Positions 55,566 through 63,954 of a stretch of DNA of 64,000 bases are shown one piece after another. The stretch covers positions 3,401,582-3,465,581 of the forward strand of contig OCMG01000004.1 of the NCBI GenBank assembly GCA_900215285.1. The letters run 5' to 3'. Each line of letters starts with the position of its first letter. Position 1 is the first letter of the stretch. The position numbers and the translations under genes were made by a program. A model generated the notes under the pieces. The model saw nothing but the letters and a program-made list of their open reading frames with translations, was not told the DNA's origin and searched no databases. The stretch comes from Ensifer adhaerens (GTDB lineage Bacteria > Pseudomonadota > Alphaproteobacteria > Rhizobiales > Rhizobiaceae).

Positions 55566-56570
55566 ATGGCCAATCCGGTTCTGGTGGAAGTCACGCGCGG
55601 CGACGTTGTCGAGAGCCGGCATCGCGGCGTGGTCGTGGTGGTGGACGGCGACGGGAAGGTCGTTTTCGAAGCGGGCGACATCGACGCGGCGGTGTTTCCG
55701 CGCTCGTCCTGCAAGGCGATGCAGGCGCTGCCGCTGATGGAAAGCGGCGCGGCAGACGCTTACGGTTTCGGGGACAAGGAACTGGCGCTCGCCTGTTCCT
55801 CGCATTCCGGCGAAGATGGTCATGCCGAACTTGCGCGCGCCATGATCAGAGCCGCCGGACGCGATGAGGACACACTGGAATGCGGCGCGCACTGGTCGTT
55901 CCAGCAGCCGGTGCTGATCGAACAGGCTTCGCATGGTCCGAAGCCCGGCCAGCTCTACAACAATTGCTCGGGCAAGCATGCCGGCTTCATCTGCGCCTGC
56001 TGCCACACGGGCACGGACACCAAGGGCTATGTCGGCTACGATCATCCGCTGCAGGCGGAAATCCGCGGCATCATGGAGAACCTGACCGGCTCGATCCTCG
56101 GCCACGACAATTGCGGCGTCGACGGCTGCTCGATCCCGACCTATGCCAGCCCGCTGAAAGGTCTGGCGCATGGCTTTGCCAAGATGGCGACGGGCGTTGG
56201 CCTCGAGCCGATCCGCGCCAAATCGGCCAAGCGCCTTATGCAGGCCTGCATGGCCGAGCCCTGGTATGTCGCCGGCACGAAGCGCGCCTGCACCGCCCTC
56301 ATGCAGGCCGCGCCCGGCCGCATCTTCGCCAAGACCGGCGCCGAAGGCGTCTTTGTCGCAGCCATCCCTGAACAGGGCATCGCCATGGCGATGAAATGCG
56401 ACGACGGTGCAACCCGGGCTGCTGAGAGCATGGTCGCGGCGACGCTGGCGCGCTTCTTCAAGGGGGAGCCGGAGGTTCAGGGCAAGCTGATGGCGATGGC
56501 GAATACCGAGATGCGAAACTGGAATGGGATCAAGGTGGGGGATGTGCGGGTGACGGGGGCTTTGGGGTAA
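55566..56570 (+). CDS. L-asparaginase, Rhizobium etli ReAV-type (asparaginase II family)
   Basis: 334 residues of the class unlike E. coli asparaginases. Key motifs: PRSSCKAMQ (Ser47/Lys50), SSHSGED (79-84), YNNCSGKHAG (Cys134, Lys137) and GHDNCGVDGCSIPTY (Cys188). With an offset of one these match the Ser-Lys pair and the zinc ligands Cys-Lys-Cys reported for the R. etli enzyme. It hydrolyses asparagine to aspartate and ammonia. I do not assign ansA because the ansP/ansB partners are absent here and rhizobia can hold more than one such gene. Confidence 0.88.
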   Translation: MANPVLVEVTRGDVVESRHRGVVVVVDGDGKVVFEAGDIDAAVFPRSSCKAMQALPLMESGAADAYGFGDKELALACSSHSGEDGHAELARAMIRAAGRDEDTLECGAHWSFQQPVLIEQASHGPKPGQLYNNCSGKHAGFICACCHTGTDTKGYVGYDHPLQAEIRGIMENLTGSILGHDNCGVDGCSIPTYASPLKGLAHGFAKMATGVGLEPIRAKSAKRLMQACMAEPWYVAGTKRACTALMQAAPGRIFAKTGAEGVFVAAIPEQGIAMAMKCDDGATRAAESMVAATLARFFKGEPEVQGKLMAMANTEMRNWNGIKVGDVRVTGALG

Positions 56571-56584
56571 GAGCCAGAAGTGTG

Positions 56585-56781
56585 CCCCCTCTCTTGCAAA
56601 ATCTAACACTTAGCCTTCGGCTAAGAGTTGATTTTGCTTTCTCCACCACCGAGGGGAGATTGGAGCAAGCGGGCGCGGCAATCTCCCCATCTCCCCCCTT
56701 GTGGGGGCCCCCCTTGTGGGGGAGAAAGCGATTTCGATGGCTTAGCCGAAGGCTAAACATCAGAAATCGCAAGAGAGGGGG
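56585..56781. repeat. MITE-like element with 41-bp imperfect terminal inverted repeats
   Basis: The outer arms 56585-56625 and 56741-56781 are inverted copies matching at 34 of 41 positions (both begin CCCCCTCTCTTGC and end TTAGCCTTCGGCTAAG when read inward). The 115-bp core contains a mosaic GC-rich unit (CTTGTGGGGG twice) like those elsewhere in the window. It occupies most of the 324-bp gap before the DUF3422 gene. No ORF inside. Confidence 0.72.
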
Positions 56782-56894
56782 CGATTCTGACAACAATACC
56801 ACCACACGAAACGCGACCCTTCACCGCAGTTGCGCCCTTCTCCCTCGCCCACTAAGACTATCGCCTAAATACCCAAACATCGGGGGCTGACGAT

Positions 56895-58163
56895 TTGGGC
56901 GAGCAGGCATTCAATTTCCCGGTTTCACCGGAGCGGGCAAGCGCGCTGGGGGAGATCCATTCGCGACCTTACGCGCTGGTGACGTCGCCGCGCGTGATCT
57001 TTCAACTTGCCTTCATGTCGGATGGCGGGTCGGGCGTGGATCATGCCGTCATGGCCGGGATCTGCCGCGAGCGCGGGGCGGCTCTGCCCTCGCGCGAGGC
57101 GCGGCATCATGCGATTTCCTGGGGTGCGGGGACGCTCCGCTGGGAGCGGCATACGGAATTTTCGACCTGGTTCTGGGATGCGCCGCCGCCGGAGATGTTC
57201 GGCGGCGAGGTGCCGGTGCATCCGTTCGGCAGCAGCTTTTCGGCTCCCGGCTCGCTGATCTCCGGCATCCGGCTGGAAATCCGTTCCGATGACGACGTGG
57301 CGCGGGCAGCGATTGCGCAGTTCGAGCCCCAGAGCCTTTGCCACTCGATCGTCAAGGACGGTCAGGCGGAAATCTTCACCGATTTTCGGCAGAACGGCGA
57401 CGGGCTGACGCAGATCCTCGTCATTGACAAGGGCATGACGCAGGCGGGCACGGGCGCGCTCGTGCAGCGCGTGCTCGATATCGAAACCTACCGGACGCTC
57501 GCCATGCTCGGCCTGCCGCTGGCGCAGACGCTGTCGCCGGAAATCCGGCGCATCGAAGACGGGTTGACCGGGCTCACGCATGACATGCGCACCGAGGCGC
57601 GCGCAAAAGCCGATCGGATGCTGGCGGAAGTGACCCGCCTTGCGGCCGAACTGGAAGCCAATGCCGCGCTCAGCCTCTATCGCTTTGGCGCCAGCCGCGC
57701 CTATTACGGAATCGTGCAGGAGCGTATTCGCGCGCTGGGGGAGACCTCCGTGCCGGGCTTCGAGACGATGGGCTCGTTTCTCGAAAAGCGCCTCGCGCCG
57801 GCCATGCGCACCTGTCAGTCCATCGAGGAGCGACAGGCGAACCTGTCACGCAAGCTCGCCCGCGCCACCAGTCTCATCCGAAGCTGGATCGATGTGGAGC
57901 TGGAACGGCAGAATTCGGATCTCCTGAACACCATGAACAAGCGCGCCGAGATGCAGCTGCGGCTGCAGCAGACCGTCGAAGGCCTTTCGGTCGCGGCGAT
58001 CTCCTATTACGTCGTCGGCTTGTTCGGCTATTTCATCAAGGCAATCCCGCATGAGGACCTGCCCATCGACCCGGTGATCGCAACGGGGCTCTTCGTGCCG
58101 ATCGCAGTGGCGGGTGTCTGGTGGACGGTCCGGCGGATCCGTTTGAGCCACGGGGAAGGATGA
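56895..58163 (+). CDS. DUF3422 family membrane protein
   Basis: 422 residues: the N-terminus has the family motif ALGEIHSRPYALVTSPRVIF. A central coiled region (MLAEVTRLAAELEANAALSL, IEERQANLSRKLARATSLIR) and two C-terminal helices (AAISYYVVGLFGYFIKAI and VIATGLFVPIAVAGVWWTVR) follow. DUF3422 is a conserved proteobacterial family of unknown function, with a domain layout like some cation-channel or envelope proteins. The start is TTG at 56895 with GGGGG about 9 nt upstream; no suitable ATG exists before the conserved region. Confidence 0.85.
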   Translation: MGEQAFNFPVSPERASALGEIHSRPYALVTSPRVIFQLAFMSDGGSGVDHAVMAGICRERGAALPSREARHHAISWGAGTLRWERHTEFSTWFWDAPPPEMFGGEVPVHPFGSSFSAPGSLISGIRLEIRSDDDVARAAIAQFEPQSLCHSIVKDGQAEIFTDFRQNGDGLTQILVIDKGMTQAGTGALVQRVLDIETYRTLAMLGLPLAQTLSPEIRRIEDGLTGLTHDMRTEARAKADRMLAEVTRLAAELEANAALSLYRFGASRAYYGIVQERIRALGETSVPGFETMGSFLEKRLAPAMRTCQSIEERQANLSRKLARATSLIRSWIDVELERQNSDLLNTMNKRAEMQLRLQQTVEGLSVAAISYYVVGLFGYFIKAIPHEDLPIDPVIATGLFVPIAVAGVWWTVRRIRLSHGEG

Positions 58164-58220
58164 TTGCCCCACCGCTCCGCTGAAGTGCAGCGCATCCTCG
58201 ACTTCGAGAATGCCCGCCCC

Positions 58221-58448
58221 TCAGAAGTCGAAACGCTGGCCCTTTGCCGTGAAGGAAACGCCGGTTGTAGTCACATCGCATCCGAAGGCGTCGCCGAGAT
58301 CGAGTGTTGTCTCCGTCTCGGTCAGCGCCATGCCCAGATCGTCATAAATCAGAACGGAAATGGTCGTCTTGTCCCCGGCGGCCTTCAGAATGACTTTCTT
58401 GAAGCGGGCGCTGTCGAGTTCGAAGAACCAGGTCGCATCATGGATCAT
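58221..58448 (-). CDS. Small conserved-looking protein, unknown
   Basis: 75 residues from ATG 58448: WFFELDSARFKKVILKAAGD, SVLIYDDLGMALTETETTLD, VSFTAKGQRFDF. It looks like a compact beta-sheet protein; the family is not recognised. Its ATG overlaps the stop of a 20-codon leader frame that carries the only strong SD (AGGAGG), suggesting coupled translation. The same frame is also open upstream to 58547. Confidence 0.6.
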   Translation of the reverse strand: MIHDATWFFELDSARFKKVILKAAGDKTTISVLIYDDLGMALTETETTLDLGDAFGCDVTTTGVSFTAKGQRFDF

Positions 58449-58507
58449 GACGCCCTGCCGCTGCAGCGCGCGCGAAGCGGGCCGCGTGACTTTCCTGCAT
58501 TCATCAT
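58445..58507 (-). other. 20-codon leader ORF coupled to the downstream small gene
   Basis: ATG at 58507 has a perfect AGGAGG 5 nt upstream, encodes MMNAGKSRGPLRARCSGRAS and stops at TGA 58447-58445, which overlaps the next ATG (ATGA). The downstream gene's own ATG has only a weak site (AGGG), so it may depend on this leader. Alternatively the SD serves a frame that has since shifted. Confidence 0.45.
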
Positions 58508-58690
58508 CGCTTCCTCCTGAACGCCGTTCGACGGCATTCACCCCCAATATCTTGGGGCGCTACAGGAAATTTTTCCTCCGCGCAATCGCTTGGCGATTGC
58601 AGCGCGAAAACCTTCGCCTTTTACTATATGAGACGTGCCATCAACCTTGATCGAGCCGCAGGAAACCGCGAAGACCTCCTCCCCGAGAGC

Positions 58691-59767
58691 CTAGTTCGAT
58701 GCTGTCCAGCGGTGCCAATCCTCGGCACTGCCGTAGAAAGTGTTGAGGTCAATGCGGCCCTGCACGCCGTGGGAGAGGCCCGAGCCCGAATATTGCCAGA
58801 AGACCCAGCGGCGGTTGGGGTAGACCTTGGACGGATGCTGGGCCACGGCGCGAAGCCAGAAGGGATATTCCGTGAAGGCGCCCTGCAGGTTGTCCTCGTA
58901 GAAATCCGGCGCGGTGTAGATGATCGGACGCTTGCCATAGTGGCGCTCAACCTTTTCCATGAAGACCTTCATCTTCTCGCGCACCAGCTTGGGGCTGAGC
59001 TTCTGGCGGCAGGCGGAATCGTGGTTCCACTCCACGTCGATGACCGGCGGAAGTGCTTCCGGATCGCGCGGCACGTTGCGAATGAACCAGTCCGCTTGCT
59101 CGCCCGCCGTCCGGCACCAGTAGAAGAAGTGGTAGGCCCCACGCTTGAGTCCTGCGGACTTGGAGCCGTTCCAATTGACGCGGAACATCGGATCGGTATG
59201 GTCGCCGCCATCGGTCGCCTTGATGAAGGCGAAATTGGCCCCCTGCTCGCGCAGCTTCGGCCAGTCGATATCGCCCTGCCAGCGGGAGACATCCACGCCA
59301 TGGACCTGATAGGCGCGTGGCGAATAGCGACCGAAATTGATCGGCTTGGCGTCACGGAAGCGCTGGCTGTAGATGCGGCTGCGCGGGCGGCTCATCCCGG
59401 CCCCGGTCGGGCTGGAGGGCATGATGAAGCTGGCCTTTTCCGCAGTCGGCCGGGCAATGGGCTCGACCACCGCGGGAATGAGCCTGGGCTCCACATTCTC
59501 AAACGGCACGGGCGGGCGCGGCGGCGTGGCCATTGCCAGAACAGGCGCTTCCCCGCGCCCCGGCACGGCCTCGGGCGGCGTGATCGAAGCGCGCGCGGTC
59601 CGGGCCGAGGTCTCCGTGGGAATGTTGACAGCCGGCATGCGGATCGCACCTGTCTTCTCCGAGGATGTGCCGACGGAGAGCACATCGCTGGTGGATTGGG
59701 ACTGGCAGCCGGCAAGGGTTGCCAGGAGGCCGAGAAACATAAGACCGGCAGGCAAACGCATGAACAT
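58691..59767 (-). CDS. GH25 family lysozyme-like lipoprotein
   Basis: 358 residues: lipoprotein signal (MFMRLPAGLMFLGLLATLAGC), a ~120-residue low-complexity Pro/Ala linker, then a glycoside hydrolase 25 domain: VHGVDVSRWQGDIDWPKLRE, FAFIKATDGG, GAYHFFYWCR, PPVIDVEWNHDSACR (catalytic DxE) and RRWVFWQYSGSG. It is predicted to cleave the peptidoglycan glycan chain as a muramidase anchored in the outer membrane or periplasm. GAGTG lies before the ATG at 59767. Confidence 0.9.
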   Translation of the reverse strand: MFMRLPAGLMFLGLLATLAGCQSQSTSDVLSVGTSSEKTGAIRMPAVNIPTETSARTARASITPPEAVPGRGEAPVLAMATPPRPPVPFENVEPRLIPAVVEPIARPTAEKASFIMPSSPTGAGMSRPRSRIYSQRFRDAKPINFGRYSPRAYQVHGVDVSRWQGDIDWPKLREQGANFAFIKATDGGDHTDPMFRVNWNGSKSAGLKRGAYHFFYWCRTAGEQADWFIRNVPRDPEALPPVIDVEWNHDSACRQKLSPKLVREKMKVFMEKVERHYGKRPIIYTAPDFYEDNLQGAFTEYPFWLRAVAQHPSKVYPNRRWVFWQYSGSGLSHGVQGRIDLNTFYGSAEDWHRWTASN

Positions 59768-59924
59768 CGTCACTCTATACAAACAGGACATTCGACCCGC
59801 CTGCCATAACGAGACCATGGCATGACGGAATTGCTAATAAAGTTTTACCGGCAAATGTTGAATCGAATCTTTACGCGACGCGGGAAACCGTCCCTTCATG
59901 TATCGAAATCGAAAGGCTGAGGCG

Positions 59925-60992
59925 ATGACGGCACATATCCTGATCGTGGGCGGGGGCATCAACGGATTGGCGAGCGCCTGGACGCTTGTCCGCAAGGGCT
60001 ATCGCGTCAGCCTGTTCGATCAGGGACCGATCCCCAATCCCGTTTCCAGTTCCTTCGATGAACATCGCATCACCCGCCACGCTTATGGCCCCATGCACGC
60101 CTATGCCGCGCGGATGCCGCAGGCGTTTGCGCTGTGGGATCAACTGTTTGCCGATATCGGCGCGCGGCATCTGGAGGCAATGCCGATGATTGCCTTCGAG
60201 CGTGAGGATACCGGCTGGATCGGTTCATCGCTTGAGGATCTCAACGCTATGGGCATTGGCTGGCGCGAGCTTGATCCGGCGCGCTTCGGCGAAGAGCATC
60301 CGCTGATCCGCGGGCAAGGCATCACGCGCGCGGTCGAGCTTTCCGGCTCGGGCATGCTGTTTCCGAGCCGCATCGTGACCGATCTGGTCGTATATCTGGC
60401 AGCAAGAGGCGTCCGCTTCCATCCGCATACGAAAGTGGATGACATCGACTTTGACACGGGCCGCATCACGGCTGGCGGGAGCGTGCACGAAGGCGATCAC
60501 GTCATCATCGCTGCCGGCGCCTGGGTGAACGGTCTTCTCCCCGGCACGGTGGGCGAACTCGTACCCTCGCGGCAGACCGTCCTCTTCCTCGCCCCGCCGC
60601 CGGAACTGGCCGCCCTTTGGGCCAAGGCACCGATCTATCTCGATCTCGATGCGGAAACCGGGACCTATGTCCTGCCGCCCCGCCCCGGCACGCGCCTAAA
60701 GATCGGCGATCACCGCTTCTCGCGCACCGGCGATCCGGACGCGCCGCGTATCGCTTCCGAGGAGGAGGTCGCAGACCTGATCGAGGCCGGCCACCTCGCC
60801 TTTGCGGATTTCGAGCGCTACACGGTGCTGGAACGCAAGGCCTGCTATTACACCGTGACGGAGGACGAGCATTTCGTCATCCGCCCCGCGGGAAAGAAGG
60901 CGACGCTGCTTTCTGCCTGCTCGGGGCACGGCTTCAAGCTTGCGCCGCAGTCGGCGGCGGAAGCGGTGGCGTTGGCTGAGCGGACTTTGTGA
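59925..60992 (+). CDS. FAD-dependent oxidoreductase, sarcosine oxidase/DAO family
   Basis: 355 residues: ILIVGGGINGLASAWTLVRK (Rossmann GxGxxG), SSSFDEHRITRHAYG as in monomeric sarcosine oxidase/MTOX flavoenzymes, HVIIAAGAWVNGLLPG and a C-terminal LLSACSGHGFKLAPQSA with the expected GHGFK. Likely substrates are N-methyl amino acids; beside the gbc genes a sarcosine or dimethylglycine role is plausible. The CSGHGFK cysteine may carry covalent FAD. I chose ATG 59925; 59898 is possible. Confidence 0.85.
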   Translation: MTAHILIVGGGINGLASAWTLVRKGYRVSLFDQGPIPNPVSSSFDEHRITRHAYGPMHAYAARMPQAFALWDQLFADIGARHLEAMPMIAFEREDTGWIGSSLEDLNAMGIGWRELDPARFGEEHPLIRGQGITRAVELSGSGMLFPSRIVTDLVVYLAARGVRFHPHTKVDDIDFDTGRITAGGSVHEGDHVIIAAGAWVNGLLPGTVGELVPSRQTVLFLAPPPELAALWAKAPIYLDLDAETGTYVLPPRPGTRLKIGDHRFSRTGDPDAPRIASEEEVADLIEAGHLAFADFERYTVLERKACYYTVTEDEHFVIRPAGKKATLLSACSGHGFKLAPQSAAEAVALAERTL

Positions 60993-60994
60993 TC

Positions 60995-61219
60995 CTTCTC
61001 CTTATGGGGAGAAGCGCAGGGCGGGATAAGGCATAAGCTTTGATGCTGTGCCGTCCCCACCCCTCACCCCGCCTCCGCTTCGCTCGGCGGACCTCTCCCC
61101 AAGGGGCGAGGAGGCCATCAACGTCGCGCCCAGCTCTCTTCTCCTCTTGGGGAGAAGACGCCGGCAGGCAGATGAGGGGGTTCACTTCGCACAGGCCATC
61201 AAATTCTTCGTCGCATCAA
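60995..61219. repeat. GC-rich inverted-repeat-containing spacer
   Basis: The stretch CTTCTCCTTATGGGGAGAAG (from 60994) is itself a stem-loop, and CCTCTCCCCAAGGGGCGAGG (61091-61110) and CTTCTCCTCTTGGGGAGAAG (61138-61157) are further copies of the same type. It lies between the FAD enzyme gene and the degraded small gene; no complete gene is seen. Confidence 0.55.
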
Positions 61220-61448
61220 CTAATGCCGCTGCCGTCTTCCCTTCCGGCACGCACCCAGCGGCGGCAGCGTGGCCTGTTTCAGCAGGCCGACCAGACGAGC
61301 CCGTGTCTCCGCCGCAATCTCGATGCGGCCCCACGCGGGCGATCTCGGCCTTTGCGGCAGAGGGAATGTCTGCGCCGGGCGGCTGGGCGAAAAGCCAGGC
61401 GAGGAAGAGCGCTTCCGGCGTTTCCTGACTGGAAGTCCCCTCACCCAT
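61220..61448 (-). pseudogene. Small frameshifted gene downstream of gbcB
   Basis: One frame from ATG 61448 reads MGEGTSSQETPEALFLAWLF then GADIPSAAKAEIARVG, and a second frame continues RIEIAAETRARLVGLLKQAT then LPPLGACRKGRRQRH to a stop at 61220. Joined near 61329 they make a coherent helical protein of about 75 residues like small Rhizobiales proteins of unknown function; separately neither frame does. So a frameshift is likely, but I base this on composition and family feel only. Confidence 0.45.
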
Positions 61449-61454
61449 CGCGGC

Positions 61455-62571
61455 TCACGCCTCGATTTCGAGCGCGCTCAGCGGGCGTGAGCAGCAGGCA
61501 AGGATATAGCCCTCGTCGATCTCGCGCGAGGTGATGCCGCCATTGTGCTGCATCTCGACGTCGCCGGAGCGCTTCTTGACCTTGCAGGTGCCGCACATGC
61601 CGCTCTCGCAGGCCGCCGGAATGCGGACCTGGACCGCGCGCGCGGCCTGAAGCACCGTGTCGCCGGGCTGGCATGTGGTCTGTTCGCCCGTGGAGAGGAA
61701 GTCGACGGTCAGACCGTCAGCGACGCGCCCTTCCAGCGGCCTCACCGCCATTTCAGCGTCCACAGGCGCGATCGGCGTGGGCGCCAGGCCGAAGCTTTCC
61801 TGGTGATAATGGCCCATGTCAAAGCCTTCGGAGCGCAGGAGGCCGCTGACGGCTTTCATGAACGGGTCCGGGCCGCAGCAGAAGGTTTCGCGGGCGAGGA
61901 AATCAGGCGCCAGCAATTGCAGCTTCGTGCGGTCGATGCGGCCGGTGAGGCCTGCCCAGGGCGAGGCGGTCGTCGCCGCTTCCGGGATGAAGCCGAGCTT
62001 CAGGTTCGGCATGCGGGTGGCCAGCAGCTCGAGCTCGGCGCGGAAGACGATCTCTTCCGGACGGCGGGATGCGTTGAGGAAAGTGACATCCGTCATCGGC
62101 GCGCAATCGGCCAGCCACCGCAGCATGGACATCATGGGCGTCACGCCGGAGCCGGCGGAGACGAAGAGATATCTTGGCGCAAGCGGCCGCGTCAGCGTGA
62201 AATGGCCCGACGGACCATAGGCGCGCATGCGGCTGCCGGGCCTGATGTTTTCGAACATCCAGCGCGTGCCGATGCTGGTGGGTTGCGCCTTCACCGTGAT
62301 CGACAGGGCATAGGGCCGCGAAGGGGTGGACGAGATCGTGTAGGTGCGATGCAGATCGCCGCCCTTCGCGCGCAGTTCCACCGTGATGAACTGGCCCGGC
62401 GCATAGCGGAACCAGCCGCCACCTTCGACCGCGAAGGTGAAGGTCTTCACGTCCGGCGCTTCATCGGCCACGGAGAGGCAGACCAGCATCTGCCGCGCCG
62501 AATTCCAGGGCTTTCAGCTCGTCGAGATGAAGCGCATCGGGCGTCTGCCCCATCAGCGGCTGCATGTTCAT
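61455..62571 (-). pseudogene. gbcB: gbcB, glycine betaine demethylase reductase subunit, frameshifted near the start
   Basis: The body (from about 62490) is complete: FAD domain (FRYAPGQFITVELRAKGGDL, RTYTISSTPSRP), NAD domain (YLFVSAGSGVTPMMSMLRWL, FCCGPDPFMKAV) and a C-terminal plant-type 2Fe-2S ferredoxin (AACESGMCGTCKVKKRSGDV with the distal Cys in ILACCSRP). The natural start, MNMQPLMGQTPDALHLDELK at 62571 with AGAGG upstream, runs out of frame after LEF at about 62500 and stops as GRADAGLPL-like sequence ends. Restoring one TGGAATTC copy rejoins it as LEFWNSARQMLVC. An internal ATG at 62489 could still give a 344-residue product. Confidence 0.75.
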
Positions 62572-62584
62572 AGGCGCAAACCTC

Positions 62585-63824
62585 TTAAGCGACGGAGCGC
62601 AGGCGCGGACGGCCGGTCAGCCGCTCGACCATGAAATCGGAATACCATTCGACGAACTGCGCGACGCCGCCTTCATGGACTTCCGAATACGGGCCGGGCT
62701 GATAGGCCGGCGAGGCGATGCCGCGGGCATTTTCCTCGACGATCTGGCGGTCCTGGTCGTTGGTCTCGGTCCAGACATGGGTCAGCTCTTCGAGACGGTA
62801 ATCGATGCCCTCGACGGCGTCCTTGTGGACGAGCCACTTGGTCGTGACGGCCGTTTCCGTGGCGCTGATCGGCCAGCACGCGGAAGGTGACGGCATGGTC
62901 GGAGAGGACATGGTTCCACGTCGTCGGATAATGGAAGAGCAGCAGTGTGCCGATACGGTCCATGTTGACGCTGTCGGACAGGCGCATCTGCACGGCCTTG
63001 CGGCCGGAGATCGTGTAGCTGACGGCATCGCGCAGCAGTGGCATGCGGGCGGCGCGATACTGGCCGGCCTGATCGATGGCAAAGCGGCTGGGCAGACCGA
63101 TCTCTTCGCACTTGACCCAATGCTCGACCGTTTCCGGATCGTCATCCGCACCCGAAACGCCGGTGGCCGAAGGGGCTTCCGGATAGGTCTTGCAGAGTTC
63201 CGGATGGTTGCCGGCACAGTGGTAGCATTCGCGGTTGTTTTCCCAGACGAGCTTCCAGTTGCCCTTTTCGATGATGGTGCTTTCATAAGCCACCTTGGCC
63301 TCGCGCAGGCGGTGCGGCAGGAAGTAGGGCTCCATGAAGGCGCGGAAGGGGGCGAAATCCAACGGCTGGTCGCGAGCGACACGAAGATATAGCCGCCGGC
63401 CGTCTCACAGGCGACGCGCTTCATGCCGAATTCCGCGCCATCGAAATTGTCGCCCATCTGGCGGGCGAACAGGAGCTTGCCTTCCAGATCATAGGTCCAC
63501 TGGTGATAGGGGCAGACGAGCTTGGTGGCCGAGCCGATGTTCGGTGCAGACGCGCGAACCGCGATGGCGGCAGGAATTGTGAAGCGCGTTGATCCGGCCA
63601 TCATCGGCCCGCACGATGACGATCGGATATTCGCCGATCTGCACCGTCATGTAGTCGCCGGGCTTGGCAAGCTCGCAATCATGGCCGACGAAGAGCCAGT
63701 CCTTGTACCAGATATGCTCGAGATCGAGCTTGTAGTAGTCCTGATCAAGATAGAAGGGACGGTCGAGCGTGAAGCCCGGGCGGCGGCCCTGAAGGCGCGA
63801 AAGCATGTCGGAAGAAATATCCAT
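62585..63824 (-). pseudogene. gbcA: gbcA, glycine betaine monooxygenase (Rieske) subunit, three frameshifts
   Basis: The gene starts at ATG 63824 (GAGGACGACC before it): MDISSDMLSRLQGRRPGFTL. Rieske ligands are in SCRHRGSRVC and LVCPYHQWTYDL, and mononuclear-iron ligands in NNRECYHCAGNHPELCK. The order and content match full-length GbcA, which converts glycine betaine to dimethylglycine with GbcB. The frame changes at about 63540 (after SRVCTEH), 63371 (GYIFVSLA to PLDFAPFRAF) and 62872 (TFRVL to PISATETAV). The gene ends 13 bp before gbcB, so the two were one operon. Confidence 0.82.
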
Positions 63825-63954
63825 GGTCGTCCTCGAAACAGCAAGGACTGGGCCTGTGGAGACGTGGTGAAACGTGCGCCCGCAAGCACCGGCAGCGCGA
63901 GCCTCCGGGCTTTCCGTCATCCGCTTCCCGACCGCCCACCGCGATCCAGTCTGG

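Noticed and set aside
61182..61448. 88-codon frame taken as an intact gene
   Set aside because: Its second half (PHRDCGGDTGSSGRPAE) lacks protein-like character, whereas the alternative frame continues the helical pattern, so a frameshifted remnant is more likely.
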